Source of the DNA: J088 sp003695505 [NCBI: Candidatus Dadabacteria bacterium]
Lineage (GTDB): Bacteria > J088
Reading direction: 5' to 3'
Length of the DNA: 11,476 nt
Assembly (NCBI GenBank): GCA_003695505.1
Contig: RFIY01000240.1
Location: 1-11,476, forward strand
In this document: positions 1 through 6,336 of the stretch, piece after piece
Layout: each line of letters begins with the position of its first letter
How positions within the stretch are numbered: the stretch's first letter is position 1
Notes under the pieces: generated by a model
What the model was told of the DNA's origin: nothing
The model's database searches: none
What the model saw: only the letters and a program-made list of their open reading frames with translations
Position numbers and translations under genes: made by a program

Positions 1-750
1 ACGTTCGGCTACTGGGCCGAGGTCACCGCGACGATTCCCGCGTGGTGTGCGCACGCCGACGGATGGCGGCAGGTCCTCTGCGACTGGGACATGGAAGCCC
101 GCAGCGACTCGACCGCAACCACGATCTTTGTATGGATGACGCATGAGCTGCTCGACCTGACGATGGGCGACCGGCTGCCCGGCGGCCGCCATAGCGAGTT
201 CTGGCGCTTCATTCAGGACATTCCGCACTTCGAACAGAACGTCGACTGGTTGCTGCTGCGCCCGGCGACCGATCCGATCTGGGATCTGCCGGGCACCGTC
301 ACCCGCGAAACCAAGGCCGATACGTTCTCACGCGCGCTGGCCACAGCCGTTGCCAGTATCGAACAACAAGTCGGCCCGCCTGGTCCCGACTGGGCGTGGG
401 GCACGTTTCGACCGTTCGTCCTCAAGCACCTGTTCGGCGGCAAGAAGGCGATCGCCGGCCTCGTCAACAGTCCGGCATACCCCGGTCGTGGGCTGCCCAA
501 TACGGTCTTCAAGAATCAGTTCAACCGTGCCGATCGCAAGCAGATGCATGTGACCGCCGGTCCGGCGATGCGCATTAACATCGACATGGCGGACCCTGAA
601 GCCGCAGTCTATGATCTGGCGGGCGGCGAAAGCGGCTGGCCGGAAAGCCCGTATTACGCCAATGACGTCCCGAACTGGCTCGAAGGCCACATGCACCCCT
701 TGAGCGCGACGGATGGCGAGACGATCATACTGAGTCCCGCCACACCGTGA
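1..750 (+). CDS. Penicillin acylase family (peptidase S45) protein, C-terminal part
   Basis: The reading frame is open from base 1 and ends in TGA at 748-750, so 249 residues of a gene that begins upstream are visible. An internal ATG at 91 is unlikely to be the start because the frame before it is coding-like. S45 N-terminal-nucleophile hydrolases cleave amide bonds such as those of penicillins, acyl-homoserine lactones or other N-acyl compounds, usually in the periplasm after self-processing into two chains. The visible part matches the end of the beta chain: a DWAWGTFRPF block (about residues 131-140), then AGPAMRINIDM, then GGESGWPESPYY, and NWLEGHMHPLS close to the end. The catalytic serine and the spacer peptide lie outside the window, so substrate class and activity cannot be judged. 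It converges on the nucleotidyltransferase gene with only 4 bases between the two stop codons and shows no link to the light-response island. Confidence 0.85.
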   Translation, partial: TFGYWAEVTATIPAWCAHADGWRQVLCDWDMEARSDSTATTIFVWMTHELLDLTMGDRLPGGRHSEFWRFIQDIPHFEQNVDWLLLRPATDPIWDLPGTVTRETKADTFSRALATAVASIEQQVGPPGPDWAWGTFRPFVLKHLFGGKKAIAGLVNSPAYPGRGLPNTVFKNQFNRADRKQMHVTAGPAMRINIDMADPEAAVYDLAGGESGWPESPYYANDVPNWLEGHMHPLSATDGETIILSPATP

Positions 751-754
751 ATCA

Positions 755-1249
755 TTATGACACTCTCGCCGTTTCCTCTCGCAGCGCCTCGAGCATCGCC
801 GCGGTCAACAGATCCTTCTCGCGGCCCATGTGCTTCTTGAGCTCGACCAGCGTCTCGAGGTCAGCAATGTGAAAGCGAATGCCCTCCGCCTCGACTTCGA
901 TACTGGCGGGCGCAAGCTGATCGAACGTCTGTTGGTCGGCAACGAACGCGAGGACGTCCAGGCGACCGGCGCGCGTCGTCAACAAGTGGTGCCCCATACC
1001 AGCAAGCGCCTTGCGTTCCGGCCGCAACCCTCGATCCTCAAAGCCGGCATAACAGGCCTCAAGTTCCTCAAGCGCCGCCAGGAGTCGCTGGATATTTTGC
1101 TCGGTACGCTCGTAGACGATATCGAGATCGAACGTTTGCACCGGCGCACCGTGCAAGACCGCTGCAACACCGCCGACGACCACGAAGCGGCAGTCGTGCG
1201 CATACAGCACGCGCAGCAGTTCAATCAGATCGAGTTCGACGGACGCCAC
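755..1249 (-). CDS. MNT/AbiEii-like nucleotidyltransferase of a two-gene module
   Basis: This 164-residue protein starts at GTG 1249; an in-frame TGA at 1259-1261 lies three codons upstream, so no earlier start is possible. Near the N-terminus it has the polymerase-beta-fold signature: GG at residues 26-27, HG at 33-34, and the catalytic pair D41 and D43 in TFDLDIV. A third likely carboxylate is D98 in RLDVL. The segment LVELKKHMGREKDL (134-147) is typical of minimal nucleotidyltransferases of the AbiEii/MNT type. Such enzymes transfer nucleotides to RNA, tRNA or protein and are often toxins, or antitoxins that modify a toxin. The gene overlaps the small gene before it by 29 bases, which implies translational coupling; no clear Shine-Dalgarno sequence precedes the GTG. 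The enzyme family is fairly sure. The actual substrate, and whether it is toxic, are unknown. Confidence 0.8.
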   Translation of the reverse strand: MASVELDLIELLRVLYAHDCRFVVVGGVAAVLHGAPVQTFDLDIVYERTEQNIQRLLAALEELEACYAGFEDRGLRPERKALAGMGHHLLTTRAGRLDVLAFVADQQTFDQLAPASIEVEAEGIRFHIADLETLVELKKHMGREKDLLTAAMLEALREETARVS

Positions 1250-1412
1250 GACGCAGCTTCAGAATCGCGTTTGCATTGTTCTGCGTGACCCGCAGCCGTT
1301 CGGCCGGCGTCAGTGTCCGGAACCAGCGAATCAGCTCACGGTCGATCCCGCGCGCATCCTGCCCGCGACCGGGGCGAAACACTTCAGATGGCACCGTTGG
1401 CTGTTCGGACAT
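1221..1412 (-). CDS. Small conserved-type protein paired with the nucleotidyltransferase
   Basis: This 63-residue protein starts at ATG 1412 and ends at TGA 1221-1223, inside the nucleotidyltransferase gene (29-base overlap). I recognise no named domain. The core from residue 22 on (GIDRELIRWFRTLTPAERL) and the following QNNANAILKLRRG form an amphipathic helical pattern. From memory, short proteins of this 'DR-L-W-LTP-ERL' kind sit directly before GG-x-DxD nucleotidyltransferases in many genomes, but I cannot check that here. The C-terminus is basic (RRGVRRTRSD). It could be an antitoxin, an RNA-binding partner or a structural subunit. It begins 28 bases after the photolyase stop codon and has no Shine-Dalgarno, but has TATAAT immediately upstream, so it may be transcribed on its own as a leaderless message. 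Confidence 0.6.
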   Translation of the reverse strand: MSEQPTVPSEVFRPGRGQDARGIDRELIRWFRTLTPAERLRVTQNNANAILKLRRGVRRTRSD

Positions 1413-1418
1413 GATGTC

Positions 1419-1424
1419 ATTATA
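1419..1424 (-). promoter_or_regulatory. Candidate -10 element for the small protein/nucleotidyltransferase pair
   Basis: On the - strand the sequence reads TATAAT, a perfect -10 consensus. It ends six bases before the ATG at 1412, which would put the transcription start on or beside the start codon (leaderless mRNA). The best -35 match is TTGACG at 1439-1444, over the photolyase stop codon, but its 14-base spacer is shorter than usual. Treat this as a plausible but unproven promoter. Confidence 0.4.
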
Positions 1425-1440
1425 GCTGTGTCACCCGACG

Positions 1441-2826
1441 TCAACGTGGCGGCTGGGAGGCTGGGCGGGCCGCTCGAAACAACTGGACGGCACGTTCGCG
1501 CTGTTCCGCATGATCAACGATGGGCGCGGGGTAGCCCGGTGCCCGGATCCGGCCGTGCGGCCAGTGGATCGCCGGCGCCGGCACATCCGTCAGTTCGACC
1601 ACATTCGCGCGGATGAATGCGCCATCCGGATCGAACCGCTGCGACTGCCGCACCGGGTTGAACACGCGAAAATACGGCTGCGCATCGACGCCGGTACTCG
1701 CGGCCCATTGCCAGCCGCCATTGTTGGCGGCAAAGTCGTAGTCGATGAGCTGGCGGCGGAACCAGTCCTCGCCATGACGCCAGTCGAGCAGCAGATCCTT
1801 GGCCAGAAACGATGCGACGACCATCCGCAGCCGATTGTGCAACCAGCCGGTACGCGCCAGGTGACGCATCGCCGCATCGATGATCGGAAAACCGGTCTGC
1901 CCCTGCTGCCAGCATTCCAGGTGCGCCGGATCGCCGGGCCAGTCGATGCGCTCGGTATCCGGCTGAAAATTGCCGACCGCAACGCGTGGGAAGCGATCCA
2001 CGATCATATGATAAAAGTCGCGCCAGATCAGCTCGTTAAGCCAGGATTCCGCGCCGTCGTTATCGAACTGCAACGCCAGATCGACGCACTCGCGAATTGA
2101 TACCGTCCCGAACTTCAGATGCGGTGACAGCCGCGACGTCCCGGCGATCGCGGGAAAGTCCCTGGCGTGCCCATACTGATTGATCCTTTCGGCAAAGCCA
2201 TCGAGGCTGGCGAGCCCGGCCGCTCGTCCCGGCCGTATGAACAGCTCGTCGGTCCTGATCGGCAACGTCGCCAGGTCGACCAGCCGGCCACGAATGTCTG
2301 CGGCCGGCACCCAGCGCGGCCGGACGTCCGCGCCTTGCACACCAATCCGGTCCAGCGCTGCGCGCCAGGCGCGTGCAAAGGGTGTAAAGACCCGATATGG
2401 AGTCCCTTGCCTGCTGACGATTTCGTGACTTTCGAAGACGACCTGATCCTTGAACGTCACAGTGTGCATGCCCTGCGCTGCGAGTGCGCGAGCAACGTTC
2501 CGGTCACGTCGTTTCGCAAATGGCGTGTAGTCGCGATTCCAGTACACCGCGGTGGCGCCATTGTCCTTCGCAAACCGCGGCAGGACCTGAACCGGATCCC
2601 CGTGCAGTACGGCGAGTCGGGTGCCGAACCGGGCCAGCTCCTGATCGAGCTCGCGAAGGCTTGCCACCAGAAATGCATACCGACGCCGTCCGCCAGGACT
2701 GCCGCGATCGATGATCGCCGGATCAAGAATATACACGGCCAGGACCGGCGCGCCGTTCGCCGCCTCCGCCAGCGCCGTATTGTCGACCAGGCGCAAGTCT
2801 CGCCGCAACCAGATGATCCTTTTCAC
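1441..2826 (-). CDS. phrB: Deoxyribodipyrimidine photolyase, class I CPD type
   Basis: This FAD-dependent DNA repair enzyme uses blue/near-UV light to split cyclobutane pyrimidine dimers. I place the start at GTG 2826 (461 residues): the family's N-terminus begins exactly there (VKRIIWLRRDLRL), and GGGAG lies 8 bases upstream. The frame stays open to 3039, but those 71 extra codons do not resemble photolyase. An antenna-binding alpha/beta domain comes first, followed by the helical FAD domain: TSRLSPHLKFG (about 230-240), WLNELIWRDFY (262-272), TGFPIIDAAMR (311-321), and AANNGGWQWAAS (about 366-377). The electron-transfer Trp triad appears intact as W296, W349 and W372, with the same 53 and 23 spacing as in the E. 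coli enzyme. It is divergent from the fasciclin gene, and a light-controlled promoter between them would suit its role. Which antenna cofactor it uses cannot be told. Confidence 0.95.
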   Translation of the reverse strand: MKRIIWLRRDLRLVDNTALAEAANGAPVLAVYILDPAIIDRGSPGGRRRYAFLVASLRELDQELARFGTRLAVLHGDPVQVLPRFAKDNGATAVYWNRDYTPFAKRRDRNVARALAAQGMHTVTFKDQVVFESHEIVSRQGTPYRVFTPFARAWRAALDRIGVQGADVRPRWVPAADIRGRLVDLATLPIRTDELFIRPGRAAGLASLDGFAERINQYGHARDFPAIAGTSRLSPHLKFGTVSIRECVDLALQFDNDGAESWLNELIWRDFYHMIVDRFPRVAVGNFQPDTERIDWPGDPAHLECWQQGQTGFPIIDAAMRHLARTGWLHNRLRMVVASFLAKDLLLDWRHGEDWFRRQLIDYDFAANNGGWQWAASTGVDAQPYFRVFNPVRQSQRFDPDGAFIRANVVELTDVPAPAIHWPHGRIRAPGYPAPIVDHAEQRERAVQLFRAARPASQPPR

Positions 2827-3055
2827 ACGGATGCCACTCCCTGTGCTCCCTCGATATTCCTCGGGCGACGCCTGCGTTGCGATGCTGCCACTGCTGCGTC
2901 CACGCACTCTCTCTCTTTCCGGAGCGGGTGTCCTGGTGGTCCGACGGTTCGCAGCGAACTGGAATCGTTCACCACGCAGCGACAGCATGCCACCAACGCG
3001 ACCGCCGTTGCAACTCGACCAATTTAAACGATCGGACATAACGTTTTGAGCGTTT

Positions 3056-3084
3056 TTGACATAATCATAAATATTATGTACATT
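3056..3084 (+). promoter_or_regulatory. Sigma-70-type promoter of the fasciclin-lipocalin-acyltransferase genes
   Basis: A perfect -35 TTGACA (3056-3061) is followed after 17 bases by TACATT (3079-3084), four of six matches to the -10 consensus. Transcription would start near 3091 and leave a leader of about 37 bases with a GGAGG at 3118-3122. A strong -35 with a dyad in the spacer is what a repressor-controlled promoter looks like. Confidence 0.55.
3059..3079. repeat. Inverted repeat inside the fasciclin promoter, candidate operator
   Basis: ACATAAT (3059-3065) and ATTATGT (3073-3079) are perfect 7-base inverted arms separated by 7 bases. The dyad starts within the -35 and touches the -10, so a bound protein would block RNA polymerase. 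A further ACATAA copy lies at 3036-3041. Assignment to the B12-type regulator at the right edge is inference from context. Confidence 0.5.
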
Positions 3085-3093
3085 GAAAACGAT
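3069..3093 (+). promoter_or_regulatory. Second copy of the composite motif, in the fasciclin promoter
   Basis: AAATATTAT (3069-3077), 8 bases, AAAACGAT (3086-3093). It overlaps the -10 region and the likely transcription start, so binding here would repress. See the matching copy in front of the regulator gene at 10855-10879. Confidence 0.5.
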
Positions 3094-3127
3094 CGAAAAG
3101 CAATATATGAACGCTATGGAGGCTCAT

Positions 3128-4402
3128 ATGCGATTTCCGCTTCTGCAACACTTTCTTTTCATCTTGGCGGCGGCTGGTCTGGCGATCGGCTGTAGCGGCG
3201 AAGACGAGGGTAATATCGCCTCGACAGCGAGTGCAGATCCAAGATTGACGACGCTCGTGACAGCTCTCGAGAACGCCGACCTTGTCGACACACTGGCCGG
3301 TCCCGGTACATTTACCGTCCTTGCTCCAACAAACCAGGCCTTCACGGACGCCGGCATCGATCTGGCCTCGCTGTCGGCTGACGAACTCCGACCGATCCTG
3401 TTGTATCACGTCATCGCCGGCGAACAGTACGCCAGCGATTTCGCCGCCGGAACCGTCGAAACACTCAGCGGCCAAGGCCTCACGGTATCCGTGGATGATG
3501 GGGTGGTTTTCAACGGATCGGCCCGTGTGATCGATGCCGACATTCGGGCGGGGAACGGGGTAATCCACGTGATCGACACGGTACTGATTCCACCCGCACC
3601 GTCGATCGTTGAGCTGGCCGCATCCCGCGAGGATCTATCAACGCTCGTTGCTGCGATCGAAAGGGCGGATCTCGTGACCACCCTGGAAGGCGAAGGGCCG
3701 TTTACGGTGCTTGCGCCGACGAATGATGCATTCAACGACCTTCTGCAAGAGCTGGGATCTACATCGCTCGAAGACCTTCCGGTGACCGACCTGACGAATA
3801 TATTGCTATACCACGTGTTCCCGGCGGCCATTTCCGCTGCTGACCTGTTTCCGGGTTATGTCCCGACGGCGAACCGCTCGATCGCGGTCCGGGTCGCCAT
3901 CGATGACGCGGGCGACGTTCTCTTTGACGAAGCAAGCCCGCTGCAGACCGACCTCCAGGCCAGCAACGGCTGGGTACACGTCGTGGATCGAGTGCTGACG
4001 CCTGTGACGCAGACCATCGTTGAGCTTGCGGTCGGCGCCGCACCCGAATTCGAAAACCTCGTCTCGGCACTGCAGAAGACTGGTCTGGACAAAGCCCTGT
4101 CCGCCGACGGTCCGTTCACGGTGTTCGCCCCAACCGACGCCGCATTTGACGCAATATCGTCGACCACCGCAACCCTGACGGTCACAGAATTGACGGACAT
4201 ACTGAAATACCACGTTGTTCCGGGGCGGATTTTTTCCTCGGATCTTGCAACAGGAACCGTCGAGACGCTGCTGACCGGCGAAACGCTTACGATTGACGTC
4301 GACGCCCTGACCGTCAACAGTGCACAACTGATCGGAAACTCACTTGACATACAGGGAACGAACGGCGTAATTCACGCGATCGACAAGGTTTTGATCCCCT
4401 GA
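3128..4402 (+). CDS. Outer-membrane-type lipoprotein with three fasciclin (FAS1) domains
   Basis: I choose ATG 3128 (424 residues) because GGAGG lies 5 bases upstream and a lipoprotein signal starts there: MRF, a hydrophobic stretch, then LAIGC with the lipidated cysteine at residue 22. Serine at +2 suggests outer-membrane sorting by the E. coli rule. The mature part is three FAS1 repeats, roughly residues 38-155, 159-293 and 296-424. Each has the H1 core (FTVLAPT or FTVFAPT), the YHV block (LLYHV or LKYHV) and the H2 end (GVIHVID, GWVHVVD, GVIHAID). FAS1 domains mediate protein or surface adhesion; the bacterial role is usually unknown. The gene is divergent from photolyase, and a controlled promoter upstream places it in the light-response island. 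It is followed by a 12-base-arm inverted repeat and then the lipocalin gene. A TTG at 3083 is possible but would bury the signal peptide. Confidence 0.9.
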   Translation: MRFPLLQHFLFILAAAGLAIGCSGEDEGNIASTASADPRLTTLVTALENADLVDTLAGPGTFTVLAPTNQAFTDAGIDLASLSADELRPILLYHVIAGEQYASDFAAGTVETLSGQGLTVSVDDGVVFNGSARVIDADIRAGNGVIHVIDTVLIPPAPSIVELAASREDLSTLVAAIERADLVTTLEGEGPFTVLAPTNDAFNDLLQELGSTSLEDLPVTDLTNILLYHVFPAAISAADLFPGYVPTANRSIAVRVAIDDAGDVLFDEASPLQTDLQASNGWVHVVDRVLTPVTQTIVELAVGAAPEFENLVSALQKTGLDKALSADGPFTVFAPTDAAFDAISSTTATLTVTELTDILKYHVVPGRIFSSDLATGTVETLLTGETLTIDVDALTVNSAQLIGNSLDIQGTNGVIHAIDKVLIP

Positions 4403-4410
4403 TTCCTCCT

Positions 4411-4482
4411 GGGCAGCCAGAGAGCCAACACCTTGCCCGCGCGAAAACCTCCTCTCCGTGCCGCATCGCGCTCTGGCTGCCC
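4411..4482 (+). repeat. Perfect 12-base inverted repeat between fasciclin and lipocalin genes
   Basis: GGGCAGCCAGAG (4411-4422) is repeated as its exact reverse complement at 4471-4482, with a 48-base loop; a T-A pair at 4410/4483 extends the stem to 13. It begins 9 bases after the fasciclin stop codon. No T-tract follows, so it is not a classical intrinsic terminator. A stem of this length is likely to form in the mRNA and could stabilise the fasciclin message or partly limit read-through into lipocalin. Confidence 0.6.
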
Positions 4483-4518
4483 ACTTCCAATCGCTCTGAA
4501 GAAAATAAAGGCCCTACG

Positions 4519-5133
4519 ATGAAAACTGCGACACTCCTGACTGCCATACTGACCCTCGCCCTGCTGCAGGCGTGCGGCGAGGCGCCAGCAGCCGACCGTG
4601 CGGACGACGTGAGGAATCCGGTTGAGCTGACGCTAACCCCGCTGGCGACCGGTACCGGTCCGGTTACCTCGGTCGGCACAATCGAAACCGAACGCTACCT
4701 CGGCACCTGGTACGAAATCGCATCGATCCCGCAGTGGTTTCAGTCATTCTGCGGCGCAGGTGTCCGCGCCCGGTATGCATTGCGCACAGACGGCCTGATC
4801 GAGGTCACCAACAGCTGCATCGACCGCAGCGGCAACTATCGTGAACTCAATGGCATCGCGGGGCCGTCGAATCCCGCGCGCAACGCCGAGTTGCAGGTGT
4901 CTTTCGTCGGTGAACGCCCCGACGAATTCGGAGGCGATTACTGGATCCTGTTCATCGATGAAGCGTATCGTCTTGCTGTCGTCGGAGAACCGTCCCGGAA
5001 GTATGGCTGGATCCTCTCCAGACAACCGGGTCTGTCGCAGGAGCGGCTTGACTTGGCGCTTGCCGTGTTCGCGAACGCAGGCTACGATACGTCATTGTTC
5101 GTCCTGGCGGATCAGTCCCCCTATCTGCCGTGA
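4519..5133 (+). CDS. blc: Blc-type outer-membrane lipocalin lipoprotein
   Basis: The protein has 204 residues, with start ATG 4519 and AAAGG 7 bases upstream. A lipoprotein signal ends in LLQAC with the modified cysteine at residue 19; glycine at +2 fits outer-membrane sorting. After a linker of about 35 residues comes the lipocalin fold with the GxW signature in ERYLGTWYEIASIP, the aromatic WFQ segment, and the late motif YRLAVVGEPSRKYGWILSR typical of bacterial Blc proteins. Blc binds lysophospholipids and fatty acids at the outer membrane and is used in membrane maintenance under stress. Its place between a fasciclin lipoprotein and an acyltransferase, in an island rich in fatty-acid-modifying enzymes, fits handling or transport of modified or damaged acyl lipids. 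That job is inferred from context, not seen. Confidence 0.93.
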   Translation: MKTATLLTAILTLALLQACGEAPAADRADDVRNPVELTLTPLATGTGPVTSVGTIETERYLGTWYEIASIPQWFQSFCGAGVRARYALRTDGLIEVTNSCIDRSGNYRELNGIAGPSNPARNAELQVSFVGERPDEFGGDYWILFIDEAYRLAVVGEPSRKYGWILSRQPGLSQERLDLALAVFANAGYDTSLFVLADQSPYLP

Positions 5134-5199
5134 ACCACTGCTCGTCCCATCTGCAGACACCGTAGTTGGACGGCGAACCCCTGGGTGGAAGGAGTGGTT

Positions 5200-6237
5200 T
5201 TGCCCTTCGGCCTTGCTCGCAAGAACGACTGGCGAACGCACCTGTTGCGGCGGGCGATCACCGTCCCCTCCTTCCTGGCGGCAACCGTCCTGGGCGTTTT
5301 CATCGCGCCCGCCGTACTGGGGACGACATTTTGCGTCGACGTGATTCGGGGCCGCCGGCAGCTACCCGCAACCCGCGCAACAATCTTTTTCCTCTATTTC
5401 CTCTGTTGTGAAACATGGGGCATCACTGCTGCGCTTGCCATCTGGCTGTTGACGGCCGGGGGACGGATCGGCGGCTCACGACGCTATATGGACTGGAATT
5501 TCGCGCTGCAGCGGATCTGGTCGGGCGCGTTGTTTCGCGGTGCGCTGCGCATCTTTTCGATGCGGTTCGAAACACCGGACGTTACGGCCCTTCCGTTGCC
5601 GCACATCCTGCTGGTACGACACGCCAGCACCGCCGACTCTGTACTGGCGGCCGCGTGTATTGCGAATCCGTTACGCATCCACTACGCCTACACGTTGAAA
5701 ACGGAATTGCTGCTCGACCCCTGCCTCGATATCGTCGGCAATCGCATCCCCAACGCGTTCATCGACCGCGAAGCGACCCGCAAGCGATTGCAGGTCGAAC
5801 GGCTGCTTGCCCTGGTGCCGGCAGTCCGTAGCGATCCGCGTGGCGCATTTCTGATTTTCCCGGAAGGCACGCGTTTCTCCCAGGATCGACTGCAACGAGA
5901 ACTCGCTCGCCTCGTAGCTGCGGATCGTAGCGATCTGCTCCGTCTGGCCCGAACGTTTCAGCATGTACTGCCACCGCGCACAACCGGTGTCTATGCCCTG
6001 CATGAGGCGCTGCCACATGCACCCATTGTCATTCTGGGCCATACCGGTTTCGAAGGCGCACGCACGATGGGAGACTTCCTTCGCGGGGATCTGATCGGTC
6101 GAACGATCCGGACGAAAACCTGGTTTTTTACGGCAGATGACATTCCTGCCGACCGGAACGCCTTCGACCTCTGGCTGTTCGAGCGTTGGAAGGAGCTGGA
6201 TGAATGGATCCTGCAGCAACGCACCGTACCGACGTAG
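5200..6237 (+). CDS. PlsC-type membrane acyltransferase
   Basis: The predicted 345-residue protein starts at TTG 5200, chosen because AAGGAG (5189-5194) lies 5 bases before it; the earlier GTG at 5185 lies upstream of that site and has no ribosome-binding site of its own. Two hydrophobic segments (about residues 22-44 and 60-85) anchor the N-terminus in the inner membrane. The catalytic HX4D motif is RHASTAD (H141, D146), and the substrate-binding FPEGTR motif is at 220-225, both diagnostic of glycerophospholipid 1-acyl-sn-glycerol-3-phosphate acyltransferases and relatives. The conserved C-terminal half around PPRTTGVYALHEAL is characteristic of the longer bacterial and eukaryotic lysophospholipid acyltransferases. 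It follows lipocalin after 66 bases without a terminator, so the three + strand genes probably form one unit. It may re-acylate lysolipids released or delivered during membrane remodelling, but the substrate is unknown. Confidence 0.87.
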   Translation: MPFGLARKNDWRTHLLRRAITVPSFLAATVLGVFIAPAVLGTTFCVDVIRGRRQLPATRATIFFLYFLCCETWGITAALAIWLLTAGGRIGGSRRYMDWNFALQRIWSGALFRGALRIFSMRFETPDVTALPLPHILLVRHASTADSVLAAACIANPLRIHYAYTLKTELLLDPCLDIVGNRIPNAFIDREATRKRLQVERLLALVPAVRSDPRGAFLIFPEGTRFSQDRLQRELARLVAADRSDLLRLARTFQHVLPPRTTGVYALHEALPHAPIVILGHTGFEGARTMGDFLRGDLIGRTIRTKTWFFTADDIPADRNAFDLWLFERWKELDEWILQQRTVPT

Positions 6238-6336
6238 AACGCGCACGCGCCGTCGACGATTGTCGACAACCAGCCCCCAGTCGCAAGTTCGGCGCAGATC
6301 CGCGCTCGCTCCAGCTCGCGCGGTGTCCGAATCCGT
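6238..6336. other. Convergent gap between the acyltransferase and Cfa-family genes
   Basis: The 99 bases between the two converging stop codons hold one short hairpin, GTCGAC-GATT-GTCGAC (6252-6267), with a 6-base stem and no T-tract. I see no convincing intrinsic terminator on either strand, so termination may be Rho-dependent or the transcripts may overlap. Confidence 0.4.

Larger units (their letters stand above)
2827..3127. promoter_or_regulatory. Divergent control region between photolyase and fasciclin genes
   Basis: This 301-base gap has two halves. Bases 2827-3020 are GC-rich and would form the photolyase 5' leader. They hold the photolyase ribosome-binding site, a small hairpin with arms 2947-2951 and 2955-2959, and a CT run at 2907-2916. 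Bases 3021-3127 are AT-rich and hold the fasciclin promoter, a 7-base dyad, three TTATGT hexamers in mixed orientation and two AAACGATCG copies (3026-3034 and 3087-3095). I found no convincing -35/-10 pair for photolyase. It probably fires from the AT-rich half, giving a leader of about 200 bases. Confidence 0.6.

Noticed and set aside
2907-2916. CT dinucleotide run as a phase-variation repeat
   Set aside because: Only five units, and it lies in a leader rather than in a gene whose frame it could switch.
2167-3027. A 286-codon open frame on the + strand
   Set aside because: Antisense to photolyase and running into its leader; no motif or ribosome-binding site.
3083-3127. TTG 3083 as the start of the fasciclin lipoprotein
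   Set aside because: It would add 15 polar residues before the signal peptide, lies inside the predicted -10 region, and ATG 3128 has a good ribosome-binding site.
6252-6267. GTCGAC-GATT-GTCGAC hairpin as an intrinsic terminator
   Set aside because: The stem has only six base pairs and there is no T-run on either strand.
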